From the NCBI GenBank assembly GCA_013339895.1, contig JABACO010000047.1:186001-250000 (forward strand): a stretch of 64,000 nt of DNA. Direction: 5' to 3'. Each line of letters opens with the position of its first letter. The stretch's first letter is position 1. Positions 1 through 10,809 of this stretch are shown here, piece by piece. The stretch comes from Ephydatia muelleri. Taxonomy: Eukaryota > Porifera > Demospongiae > Spongillida > Spongillidae. The notes beneath the pieces are model-generated. The model saw nothing but the letters and a program-made list of their open reading frames with translations. It was not told the DNA's origin and ran no database searches. The position numbers were made by a program, and so were the translations under genes.

Positions 1-513
1 GTGAGCATTATATCTGTTGTCTGAGCTTTCTAAGCATCAGCAGTTTTACTACATTGTTGGTATTCCATGTACCCTCACTGCAACAGTGAGATGAGGTTTT
101 TTTCTCATCATATTCACGTCACCTCAAACAAAAAATGGCTATTAGATTTTTGTACTAAATGATTTTGGTATTTGATTACTATTCATCTAATGAAATGCAA
201 GTGCATCTTCTGTGACAATTACCTTTTTCTAACATGGTAGCTGATTCAAAGAATAGACCACAAGCATGTTCCTTTGCATACACGTGCACTTACAGATAAT
301 CAATTATTTATTGATGATATGAGCATAGTCAACCATAGCCATATATAGTCCAGTAGATACACAACTGAGTAACAATTCTTGTTGCCCTTTGTGATATGTT
401 TTGGTTGGTTTTTGTGGATCGAATTTTAAAAAAAATCTCTAGCATCTTATGATACTAAAATTAAAACAATTAAAACAATTAAATGATTTAGGCTATATCT
501 ATCATGCGGATAC

Positions 514-1173
514 CTTCTAAAGAGCACATATATCCACGAAAATTGGTGATACTCATGAGGCATTGGAGAGCTGCATTCATGTAGCATGTGTTTCCAAGAT
601 TATGAAGGCCTGATATTACACTGCTTTAGGAAATATTCTTAGTAACTGTTTTTGGAATAATTATGCTTACCTTGCATTGCATTTTATAGGTGGCTGAGGT
701 ACAGTACTTGTCACATCCACATCTATTAGGAAAAATATTCCTCAGCTTACATATGCAGTTAATCTAGCAATTTATTTTACCGTCAGTACATATACTATTG
801 TCCTTGTCCAGTTCTGCTTGGCTGCCTGTACTTGTAGGCACCCCACTTTGTTTATTTAAATATCTACTCATGTCATCAAGATGTTCGGTTTGATGCTCTC
901 CATCTGGTTGATAAATCTGTTTTTTCAAATCAACAGTAGCTTTTTTTTCAGTTGAAGATTTAACTTTCTGTTTTACACCCGAGCTGCCCTATAGGGAAAT
1001 AAAGGGTACCAATAAAAACGACTTTCAATACTAATATTTAAATAATATTATCAACCCTGGGTACATGTCGAAATCTAGAATGATATGATGCCTACAAAAT
1101 CACAAAAGATGTATACATTGTCAAAATTACTAACGATAGCTAACCTTTACAAGTGGCCTTTTTTCCTGTTTTG
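514..1173 (-). CDS. Ubiquitin-specific protease, N-terminal exons with catalytic Cys box (copy A, partial)
   Basis: USP-family cysteine proteases remove ubiquitin from proteins. On the minus strand I can chain four exons whose splice phases agree: 1,145-1,173, 781-988, 671-740 and 514-623. The first two encode a Lys/Ser-rich linker (…KQEKRPLVK, then GSSGVKQKV…). The third gives a short hydrophobic stretch (IFFLIDVDV). The last gives the Cys box GLHNLGNTCYMNAALQCL, the signature of the USP catalytic core. All introns are GT-AG. The protein N-terminus lies further upstream and is unresolved, and the catalytic remainder would lie left of base 1. A possible further exon near 1-75 remains open but I could not phase it. 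The Cys box is certain by motif. Whether this copy is functional cannot be judged. Confidence 0.72.
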
Positions 1174-1520
1174 CTGAAATGCCCCACAGCCCAGCAAACA
1201 TATTAAAGAAAATGTTGAAAGTATTTATTGTCAAATTTACTCCAACTGCTGTTGTCCAGTCATGTTGCATAGATTTGGTCATGATTGAATTAGTTTACAC
1301 ATCATGCCAAGAACTCACAATGAATACATGCAAAACAGCTACATATACATGCATGTTACACTCATAGCACTAATAGTTATAATAAGATTACGTACACTTA
1401 TCACACTCAATGCACTCAATTATATACATATTGCATTCTCACACACCAGACATTATGATGGTCATTAATTTCAGATTTATGTGCATAATTGACTACGTGA
1501 ATTAATTGTTAATAACAATT

Positions 1521-1770
1521 GGGACAGTTTCCGCGAAAATTGCCCCACGGTTAAAATGTTATAAAAATGCATCGCGTTTGAATCGCTATAACTTCCCAAC
1601 GGATAATGCTATCGACTTCCTATTTTCAACACTTCATAGTGAAATGGTGTAGTATGACGTGTTGAAAATAGAAAGTCGATAGCATTATCCATTGGGAAGT
1701 TATAGCGATTCAAACGCGATGCATTTTTATAACATTATAACCGTTGGGCAATTTTCGCGGAAACTGTCCC
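1521..1770. mobile_element. Fold-back element, GGGACAGT family, subfamily 1 (copy in unit A left part)
   Basis: This 250-bp near-perfect palindrome begins GGGACAGTTTCCGCG and ends with its reverse complement. It is flanked by AATT on both sides (1,517-1,520 and 1,771-1,774), consistent with a 4-bp target-site duplication. It encodes no protein, so it is a non-autonomous (MITE-like) element. It lies within the 850-1,964 block that unit C lacks. Other copies of the subfamily are at 9,461, 28,299 and 59,403. Confidence 0.85.
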
Positions 1771-1774
1771 AATT

Positions 1775-3599
1775 ATAATATAAACAATGAAGCTTACCAA
1801 ATTTGCCAAAACATCTGCCAATTATGCTCAACACACTGGTACAAATTTCGAGGACTAAAAGCATTTAAGCGATTGAAGAATGAAATGCAGTTAATACACA
1901 AACATGTAAAGCATCATCATGAAATATTATGGAGTGGGACAAGATGTCGTTGGTATGAAAAAAATGTGTGTTGGCTAACTAGGATTGGTATGTGTACATG
2001 TAACATTGTAAGTATGCAATTTAGCAAACTGATTGGTCTGATCCCTCCAATGTATAGAAATTATAACTTTTTGCATTAAATTAAAAATGAGTGTTTAAGG
2101 CCAGACATTTTCATATGTAAAAAACATCAGCCTGCCTGTTGGAATTTCAAACATTTAAAAAAATAATCACATCCATGTTCAGTTCCCAATCACAAACAAT
2201 GGTTTCTGGGTACATGGAGCACGCCACATAATTAGTAAAAGCAAAAAGCCAATGCTGTACTTCCATTATACATGTACATGTGACCATGCAGCTGGACATC
2301 CAGCAAAGAAGCTTGCCAATACAGACCATCCAAAATGAAGGAGGGAGGAACGGATTTCACTTAACAGCCCAGCCCCAACTTTTGATACAATGAGCTTCAT
2401 CAACTACATGTGTACGTATCAGGTTTTCCCTATACAATGATGCGCATATCATGCTACGCTACTGCGGGTCAGATAGAAGGGCATTTCCGGGCTTACAAAC
2501 ACCAGCAAACTGGAATCGACCTTTGTTAATATACTTTGGCATTGGATGTTGCTTCTCTAACATACAATGTCGTTGATTTGAACAACTAATTATGATTAAT
2601 AGTATTCGCTATGTATTTAACTTCAAGAGATGAGTGACGCATTCTACAAAGCTACTAGAGGAGGCACACAGGCTGCTAAACACATGTACATGTGTACAGA
2701 TTTGACACATAGGTTAGTAGGTGGAGGGGGGGGGGGGGGGGCCAAGCACTGACATCACTGTACAAGCTGAAATCACAGGGGGGGCCAAGCCCCCTCCAGC
2801 CCAGCCCCGCCCCCCCCCCCCCCCCCCCCCCCCCTCTAGCTTCGCCACTGTGTGCAGCTAGAGTGATGTCCTAATTGAGCATGTGACCATCACCCATTTA
2901 TTATAATTAAAAAATTCAAATCATTGCACAGGTCACCTGTCACAAAAAGTAAAAAATTTATCCAGACCCTCTTTCCAAATAGCAGTGGGTCTGGGTACAA
3001 GACTACATCTGTTTTAGTCTGTTTTTAGTTATATCTGTATACTCTATGGCAGCTCAATGACACTCATGCTTTATCAGTATCCAGTGCCCCATACTGTGAC
3101 AAGATGACAGTTTCTTCAAGGCTTTGGGTTTATTAACTCCAGAGGATGCCTTTTAGAATGCTGTTTCAACCACAATTATATTTCGTTTGTAGTCATAGGA
3201 TTGTTATCTTAGCCTCAGAAGTGGACGTGAACCTCATGTGAAGGGTGATCCCTTTTTGAATGGTTCTTGAGCAGTGGTCTTGGAACCAAGAATCTTGGGT
3301 GTGCAGTGTGTATTTTAGAATGCTGGGTGTGTAGTATTTGTTTTTAAGTCATTTCTACATGCGTCTCAGTGTGCTATTAGGGTATAATGGCCACCTGTGA
3401 AGAACTGGAGACGAGTCCGTGAAAGGCTATTCATGCAGGTTCAATTGAGAGTATTCCTCAAATGGACCTGAATCTTAGGAGTCTAGCCCATCCATAGAAG
3501 TTTAGTGTGTAAAATGACTTTGAACTTTTGTGTTATTGTACAATATTATTAGGATGTGTACCTTGTCTGGTAATATTGGTTTGTCAATGAGTCCCAATC
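1775..3599. other. No recognised gene; homopolymer-rich transposon remnant inside
   Basis: No convincing coding exon was found. Bases about 2,720-2,855 hold a long G run and a long C run and end in a reverse-complement CAGTGGCGAAGCTAG-type terminus. That resembles the end of the hAT-like element at 9,966-10,400, so a decayed relative is likely. Unit C has the same remnant with shorter runs (about 52,100-52,220). The rest is conserved between A and C without an open frame I can defend. Confidence 0.5.
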
Positions 3600-3815
3600 T
3601 AATGTCCTCTTTCTTTCTCCTCTCTCTCCCTGTCACTCTCCTCACTCACTCACTCACTCACTTACACACTCGCTCGCTCACTCCATCCATCCCTCCCTCC
3701 ATCCATCCCTCCCTCCCTCCCTTCCTCCCTCCCTCCCTCCCTTCCTTCCTCCGTCCCTCCCTCCTGCCCTCCCTCCCTCCCTCCCTCCCTCCCTCCCTCT
3801 CTCTCTCGCTCTCTC
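3600..3815 (+). repeat. CTCA then CCCT microsatellite, copy A
   Basis: A short (CTCA)n tract runs into a long (CCCT)n tract with interruptions. It is present in all three units (B on the opposite strand at 34,236-34,440; C at 52,975-53,235) with different lengths and interruptions. The open frames through it are low-complexity artefacts. Confidence 0.9.
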
Positions 3816-5666
3816 ATTCATTACACTGTACAATTATACCAACGCGCTGTGTTATACTGAAATATGTTGAGCGAAGTGTTTAGTGCGGAAACATAAAAGT
3901 CGTTACATGTAACTATGGTTCTCATGCACAAGTTAAAGTTCTAAAATAGAGGCTCTACATTTGCATATACACCATCATTTGAAATACACACTCACCTGCT
4001 AGCATAAATTGCACTACGCGTGCTTTTGTTTTCTGCCACTTTCCATTGGTTTTGATATTATGTCCGGTCATAGCTTTCCTCTTCTGCTGTTGCAATTGTG
4101 GTTTAGTTTCTATCACGTTCTTAAGACGCTTGTTTCCTTTCTTGCATGCTATTAGTATAACGGCAGTTTCGCTGCTTCACTGACTATTGCAAATCCGTGG
4201 ATATAATTAGAATATTACGGTACCTAAGCTGCCTAAATAAGAATTGAAACACCTCCCACCTTATGCCATAGGAAATAATTAAATTCAACGCTTCTCATGG
4301 ACGGGTTCTCTTGGGGCACATGTCTACATGTAAAAGCAATATATAAAAAGTTGCTACGCGCTGTAACACCACTTGCAACTTCTCGAGATCAATCGGTCGG
4401 TTGAGGTTGCTTAAAGGTTGTGAAGACTGTGGTTGAAGCGGTTGTCATGTATAATAAGACCATGCTTAGCTGAGGTAGGCAAGCTCTATTCCATTTTCGC
4501 GGATAAGTAGTATCAACTGCTATAAAACATATCTACATGTACACATGCATGCGCGCGTGTATGGGACAACAATATTAATGTATGAGGAGCTTTATGATTG
4601 TCAGAGTAACGTATGGTTTGAACCTTTCTGTTGTGTGCTGAGGTGTGTCTGCTATTGATGTGCACGAGGACGCTATGCCAAATATAATGGCTGCAACAGT
4701 TTGTGCTGGTCGCCACTTGAGGACATATACCGCAGAATGAAAAAAAACATATAATGCTTCATCATGCTTATTGGATCTAAGAATGAAGTGTGCATGCAGA
4801 ACCTTTCCAGCCTTTGCCAATCATTGTTCTATAAGAAAAGCAAGGTCTGTCAAGAGCACATCTCAGCCATTAGTTTTCTCTGGGAGTTCATTTATCTGAG
4901 TGGCTTCTATTGCACAACTTCACATGATCCACTTTCAGTGGTCTGGTGACCATCTCTGGTAGAAAGACTATTATCATTTGAAAGAATGGCTACTGAGATA
5001 TAATTATTTCAATTAAGGAAAACACTAATTGGAGCAACCCATACTTTGAAGGACCCAAAACTAGTAGTTAAATTAACCACCATTTTAGACTGATAATTAG
5101 TACCATAGCGGCACCTATTCAGCACACAACAGAAAAGTCCAGACCCTAATTGTCCTATACAATACCATTCACTGGGTGAGTGGGTGGGCTTCCAATTTGT
5201 CTGAGAGTTACAGCAGATCACCTCATCAGAACACATTAATCCTGATGGACTTACTGCAAGGTTTTTAAAAATGGATACTCTGTATGGGCCCTATGGATGG
5301 AAGGTCGGCGAAGGGATCGATATGCTAAATGTACACACACGCAATCCCCCACCGTACGTCCCACATACATGTAACCCCCAAATCCCATGAGTCCCTCTCA
5401 TACCACACTGAAACTCATCTGATACTCTGAAAGACATGCCTAATTAATCTTACGCGTAAAGGTTCATGGTTCATTAGTTGAACTGACTATAATCCATGAT
5501 TACCCGTATCTCATGCATATTAACTAGGCACCATGCAGGCATGAAGCAGTTGAAGCATTGTACTTCATTAACATTATAATTTCTCAATAACAAAATGCTG
5601 ACAATACCTACATGTACATACATGCATGTACGCGGATACAATGTACTTACGTTCCATGACACTATA
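3816..5666. other. Gene-free conserved stretch of unit A
   Basis: I see no gene. The stretch is conserved in B (32,425-34,235 reversed) and C (53,236-55,070), including several short open frames that do not resemble known proteins. It holds two copies, in opposite orientation (about 4,556-4,660 and 5,105-5,163), of a motif containing CTGTTGTGTGCTGA; a third copy lies at 10,593-10,665. Confidence 0.5.
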
Positions 5667-5984
5667 TTACATGACTATGCAGGAGGACGTAGATTGGGTT
5701 TTCATTCGAACAACAGCATGAATCGTTGATTTTCCACGGATCTTGTAGAACTCTAGCGTCGCGGCCTGTTTATTATCAATCAGTTCTTCTAACTGTTTTC
5801 CTGCAAATAACAAACGTAAAGAGTCGACCGTAAGCTCGGAGCGTATTGTGGCGATCTTAGTCTTCAGCTGCTTGATAGTAGTTTTGTTAAATTCAGTTTC
5901 ATTGGTTGCCACGGGAACAACAGTGAATGATGCCTCTATGCCTTGTACAAGTACACTAAATTCGATTGGGTCGTGGTCGCCCAT
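5667..5984 (-). CDS. Short ubiquitin-like protein with C-terminal CaaX motif (copy A)
   Basis: This is a single-exon gene for 105 residues. I place the start at ATG 5,984 (protein begins MGDHDPIEF); an in-frame GTG directly upstream is unlikely to be used. Residues about 35-95 form a ubiquitin fold, with TIKQLKTKI, LRLLFAGKQLEEL and a STIHAVVRM strand matching the ubiquitin helix, core and last strand. Ubiquitin's RGG end is absent. Instead the chain continues KTQSTSSCIVM. CIVM fits a CaaX box, and Met in the last position usually favours farnesylation, so the product is probably membrane-tethered, as known for UBL3/MUB proteins. It is paralogous to the Ubl of the neighbouring Ubl-RBR gene. 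Its protein is identical to the copy at 55,072-55,389. No intron is seen. Confidence 0.78.
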   Translation of the reverse strand: MGDHDPIEFSVLVQGIEASFTVVPVATNETEFNKTTIKQLKTKIATIRSELTVDSLRLLFAGKQLEELIDNKQAATLEFYKIRGKSTIHAVVRMKTQSTSSCIVM

Positions 5985-8237
5985 CACTGTTTATGAATCC
6001 ATCAAAGTGATGTGAAATGCATACGTAATTCATTTTATTGCACAATGTAGTTATTGCCTGAATAATGTCAGCTGCCTCCTTTGGCGACTGAATGCACGTA
6101 CCAGTGCAGTTATATATTTATGCATACGTACAGTGTTGTAGACATGTAATATGCATGGCGGTGTCAGCGGCAAGTGGGTCCATTTATCCTAGGACACTTT
6201 AAGCAGAATGGGCATGCACCCCCCGTGTAACTTCCACATGCAAATCATAATAGCCACAATCTAAACTTGATTACTAATTTACTTATTTACATGTCAGTAC
6301 TTCCTCTCACATCAATGAACCATGCCTACAGCGCAGAGGAGTCACCAGCTAATTAACTCTCTTATGCAAGGTGGATCAGCTGTCCCCCACACAAACAGGC
6401 CATGATGCCAGTGACCTAGACCTGCAGAGTATAGAACCACCCACTACTCACTGTAATTGAAGCCACAGACTCACTGACTGTGGAACCAATAACCCGCACA
6501 ACACAAGTCCAGTCAGTAGTCCCGCACAACCAGTGGAGCCACATGCAACCTTGTCGTGGATTACATTGTCAGAACCGCATCAGGATAGGGACAGCATAAG
6601 TCAGCAGCCCAACCAGTCCTCTTGCTGCAAGCACATAATACCAGTGCTTGCAAATGAACTTCATATCCACACACAGCTAGAACCGCAGAGTTTATAAAAC
6701 ACTGCACTGATAGCAGGGGGGCCACACATAAGAGGTCAATAATGCCACCATACTTTACATAATGCCAGTGGAGGTGCGAGCACTCTAACACAATTTCAGG
6801 GGAGCTGAACATGCTCCACATTCCCAAACGGCGGAACCAGTGACCTATTAGCCCCACCTTGCAAATGGACTTCCACAGTGTCCACACTATTCATGTAACA
6901 ATGTGAACATATTACATTATTGGTCATTCAACTTAGAGCCTCATCAAATTGCTTTCGTATCAAAGCTGTGTCCACATTATAAAACGTGCAATTGGAAGCT
7001 AGACAGAACTTTATGGCCATTGAACAGGAGAGCTTATGACCATGTGAACCTAGAACCATACATTCATTTGAAAACAGGCCATTGAACAGTTGAGTATTAG
7101 TTCATGTGACCTTAGGTCAATACAATTCATTTGTACAAACCAGGTCATTGAACAGTTGTTCATGTGCATGAATTTAGGTCAATAAAATTTATTTTTACAA
7201 AACAGGCCATTGTACAGTTTTAATGGGGTTCTCCGTCAATCCTTACAGTGTGTTCATTCCAAAGTCATTGGTTCCATTCGATGTGCTTTGGATTCTGAAG
7301 AGACATTGGTTGTAAGATTCCTTGCCATGACACAGCAAAATAATTGGCCTAATTTGCAATCGTTCATATTACTGTACTAAACTGCATGTGAGACTTATTA
7401 TTATACTTTGACAAATACTATTACATTGTAACTAGGCACTTAGATAGTCCAGGCATGAAACACTAGCTTGTCAGCAACCACATAAAACATATGCATAGTT
7501 CTACTCGAACCAGCTGATTTTACTTGATATATAGATGGTGAGCCCACACCACCTCAGGGGGAAAAAAAGAACACGGTGAGGACAAATCTATGCAAATACT
7601 GCTCTGGTCAGACAAAATATCTCTCTTATTTAAAACTGTGGTGCTTCCTGACCTTATTCTACTTGCCTGCCAATTCTATAACCCTGCATGAGTATAGCCA
7701 TATGGTTAGGTAGTATAAGAGATTGTACCATGTCTTGCAGACACGAAAGCTAGTCACGGCTGCACAAACTCTGTCTCATAGGCCTGCTGGTGGTTTGATA
7801 TCTGATAAACCACAGCAGGCCTAGGAGAAGAGTTTCTGCAACCATTACCGATAACACAGCTCTCATGTCTGAAAACAATCTGTTATACTACCTGACTATA
7901 TAATGTGCATGCATATTGAACACTGACAGGCCTCCACTGTTCCTATATCATCACATATCAACCAGCTTGTCACAAGTGACCTCCCACTAACATTGCATTA
8001 TCATACCAGCTAGCATATCCCAATCACAGCTACATGCCTGAAGAATCAATTGCATCTGTATAGAAGTGATCAATTCATTCCTGCTTCAGTATACATGTAC
8101 GTGTACGTATGTATTATTTTGTATAGTGAGATTAATAAAATTATTGCATGGCAGTGGCAAAGAGTGTACATGCATGAGTATAAATTGGCCGGACACAATA
8201 ACATATATACATTTACAGGTGACGAAATAATACTATA
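5985..8237. other. Intergenic stretch with short tandem and hairpin repeats
   Basis: No gene is recognised. Bases 7,013-7,220 contain about three imperfect tandem units of roughly 65-75 bp, each carrying GGCCATTGAACAG and AGGTCAATA. Bases 7,780-7,823 form a hairpin (GGCCTGCTGGTGGTTT with its reverse complement) that is kept in C (about 56,878-56,922) but lost in B. C lacks about 340 bp corresponding to 6,437-6,777; B retains it. Confidence 0.55.
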
Positions 8238-9391
8238 TTAACTGATTATGCAAGAGGACTTCGGTTGTGCTTTGGATGTAGAAGACCGTGGCCAAGTTGG
8301 AATAACAGTTTGTTTTGCAGCGACAGGTTTCTTGCACCCATGAATGTATGAACCAGTTTGAAGGCAGTCTTCTTTTAGAAGAAGACAAAGGAAGCAAAAT
8401 TCTTTCTTACATCGTGTGCACATAATCATTTTGCACACTTTTCCGTTGTGCTCCGCAATCTTACCACAGGTAGGACACGCTCGTCTGTTGGGAACTGACT
8501 TTCCGTTAAGCGTCATGTCAGGAGCGTCGCGTATAGACGGCATATCAGGATGCTCGCATTCGGCCCTGCCGCATTTCACAGAGGAAGTGGTTGGGCCAGA
8601 CCATTCGTGCAAACACTGCCAACAGAAGTCGTAGTTGGAGCCTTTCTTCTTGCTGCATATGGTACAGCGGACTCGCAGATTATGGAGGTCATCCCGCTCC
8701 GCAAACGACCGACACCCGGGGCATTCCTTCATGTCGCAATACTGCATGATGCGCTGCTCGCTCTGCGATCTTACTTTCGAACCAACGGCACTCGTCCTCG
8801 TTAAGTAGCGCTACCTGGCGTACTTCTACGTATTCCCACACCGTCTTACATTGCTTGTTTGTCGTGGCGTCAACAATCGCTGGACAGAACATTTCAAAAT
8901 GATTTTGGTCGACTAAGCTGCGGCAGTAGTTGGGATCTACGGCGTGTCCGCAAGACATTTCCACTCGTGGAGGCGCTTCAGGGTCGGGAAAGGGATCGAT
9001 ACAGTCTGGCTTCAACGTAGTAAACTTCAGAGAAAGGTCGCTTAGGCTGTGCACCTTATCGTTAGGAGACGCAGGTCTTGGAATTTTGTCACGAGTGGTC
9101 CCTCCGCGCATTCGAAGAACAGCATGAATCGTTGATTTTCCAAGGATGTTGTAGGACTCTAGCGTGGCTTGTTTGTTATCGTCTAGTTCTTCCAACTGCT
9201 TTCCTGCAAATAACAAGCGTAAACAGTCGACCGTAAGCTCGGGACGTAATGCGACGATCTTAGTCTTTAGCTCCTTGATGGTATATAGTTTTTCGAAATT
9301 CTGTTTCGTTGGTTGCCACGGGTACAACAGTGAATGATGCCTCTATGCCTTGTAAAAATACACTAAATTGGTTGGGATTGGGGTCGCCCAT
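8238..9391 (-). pseudogene. Ubl-RBR ubiquitin-ligase-like gene, broken copy A
   Basis: This is homologous over its whole length to the intact gene at 57,345-58,505. Three lesions are visible relative to that copy. Altered bases around 9,283-9,300 shift the frame inside the Ubl. A 12-bp in-frame loss at about 8,928 removes four residues (SLTV) after the CGH of the first RING. A 4-bp insertion at about 8,745 shifts the frame at the start of the IBR. The Ubl C-terminal LRMRGG, the IBR and RING2 cysteines and the tail SSCIIS (a CaaX-type end) remain readable in pieces. With two frameshifts it should not give a full-length ligase, though the 169-residue IBR/RING2 portion is open. Confidence 0.85.
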
Positions 9392-9460
9392 CACTACACA
9401 TGCATGCCAGCTCAGTCTAAAGTGAGGGCGATGCTGAATTATATATATACGATTATAAAT

Positions 9461-9709
9461 GGGACAGTTTCCGCGAAAATTGCCCCACGGTTAAAATGTT
9501 ATAAACATGCATCGCGTTTGAATCGCTATAACATCCCAACGGATAACGCTATCGACTCCCTATTTTCAACACTTCATACTACACCATTTCATATGAAGTG
9601 TTGAAAATAGGACGTCGATAGCGATATCTGTTGGGAAGTTATAGCGATTCAAACGCGATGCATTTTTATAACATTTTAACCATGGGGCAATTTTCGCGGA
9701 AACTGTCCC
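9461..9709. mobile_element. Fold-back element, GGGACAGT family, subfamily 1 (unit A, beside Ubl-RBR)
   Basis: This 249-bp palindrome is nearly identical to 1,521-1,770. Flanks are AAAT on the left and AACT on the right, a degenerate 4-bp duplication. Units B and C lack an insertion at exactly this point, but carry other elements of the family within about 50 bp, so the spot behaves as an insertion hot spot. Confidence 0.8.
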
Positions 9710-9965
9710 AACTTATTATAAACATATATTTATTGTACACTCCTCAGTAGCCCATATGGAGCAATTATAAGAGTTGAACAACAGCTTTGTGATATATATG
9801 GGGATACAAGATGAGCAAACAGTGTATAGCAAGTAAAATAAGTACAGATTTATACTATCCTCTGCTCCCATAATTATCTCATCAGTTCAAGGTGGCCATC
9901 ATAACTAAGCCTGCAGTATGGTCCTGGCTGCAGTACAGATGAGTGCTATCTGTTAATAGTTTACA

Positions 9966-10303
9966 CAGTGGCGTATTTAGGGGGGGGGGGGGGGGGGGGG
10001 GGGGCTCAGGGAGCTCGGACACCCCCCTCCGTCTCAAGAATGAATACAATTAAAGAATGAATAAAATTAAAAACGACAATTAAGTTCATTCGCGCGCGCG
10101 TGTGAAGTGCTTGAGCACCCCCTTGGTCAAAATTGCAACCGTTTATAATTAACGATAAAGTATTTTCTTTGTGCCAAACACACACCCCCACACACACACA
10201 CTCACACACTTTTCGTATCGGTCCCGAAGCGAATGGCCCCCTCCCCCCCGGACCTGAAGCGAATTGCCCCCCCCACTTTTCGTATACCGGACCTGAAGTG
10301 GAC

Positions 10304-10339
<36 letters not shown>

Positions 10340-10400
10340 ACTTTTCGTATGGGGCCTGACCTTAAGCACCCCCCTCGCTGAAATCCTGGATACGCCCCTG
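9966..10400. mobile_element. Non-autonomous hAT-like element with long G and C tracts
   Basis: The element starts CAGTGGCGTATTTAGGG and ends with the complementary CCTGGATACGCCCCTG. Such CAGxGGCG ends are typical of hAT-like elements. It is flanked by GTTTACA at 9,959-9,965 and 10,401-10,407. Unit C shows the empty site (about 60,118-60,130, a single GTTTACA). The interior consists of a long G run, a CACACA tract and a long C run, with no real coding sequence. Confidence 0.75.
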
Positions 10401-10461
10401 GTTTACAGTATAATGCTTATTTTATATGATGAAACGCTGCTAGGCAAATCTTGTCGTATAC

Positions 10462-10585
10462 TAGTCTCGTACCCAGACCCAAACGTACGTAAGCATTACA
10501 GTATAATGCAACGACATAGCCATTTCTCGCGTAGCGGTGATGTAATCCATCCGCTACTGCGAGTGTGGGTCTGGGTACGAGACTA
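10462..10585. mobile_element. 124-bp MITE with precise empty site in unit C
   Basis: The terminal inverted repeats are TAGTCTCGTACCCAGACCC and its complement. GTCGTATAC is duplicated on both sides (10,453-10,461 and 10,586-10,594). Unit C has one uninterrupted GTCGTATAC (about 60,155), so insertion happened after A and C separated, or only in A. The 8-9 bp duplication points to a hAT or similar superfamily. Related fragments occur near 2,960-3,000 and 12,375-12,395. Confidence 0.85.
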
Positions 10586-10809
10586 GTCGTATACGGGACA
10601 ATGACTTAATGTAGCTAATAGCGTCTGAACCTTACTGTTGTGTACTGAATAGGTTCGGTGGCCCTGTGTTCTTAGTGCACTCAAGCAAATGTACATGGAC
10701 ACAAGTGCATGCAATGACGCGCCGAGCGCCGGTATTTAACAGAAAAGGAACAAAAAAGGAACAATTTCTAAGACGTCAAGCAGTATATATATATAAATTA
10801 GTAGGCTTT

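Larger units (their letters stand above)
1..10731 (+). repeat. Segmental duplication unit A
   Basis: This is the first of three copies of one genomic segment. Base 1 lines up with 50,489 and the match to unit C runs to about 10,731, just before the ankyrin-kinase gene. The inverted copy B (26,765-34,851) matches roughly 3,195-10,731. The copies look nearly identical by eye, with scattered substitutions and many indels. Unit A alone has the segment 850-1,964 and two transposon insertions near its right end (9,966-10,400 and 10,462-10,585). It carries a USP 5' fragment, the short Ubl-CaaX gene and a broken Ubl-RBR gene. The left edge lies outside the window. Confidence 0.93.

Noticed and set aside
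3530..3883. 117-codon open frame with Ser/Pro/Leu repeats
   Set aside because: It is translation of the CTCA/CCCT microsatellite; the frame and length differ among A, B and C.
4764..4949. 61-codon open frame conserved in A, B and C
   Set aside because: Conservation follows from recent duplication of the DNA; no motif and no splice context.
10006..10381. Gly-rich and Pro-rich open frames on both strands
   Set aside because: They come from the G and C homopolymers of a non-autonomous transposon.
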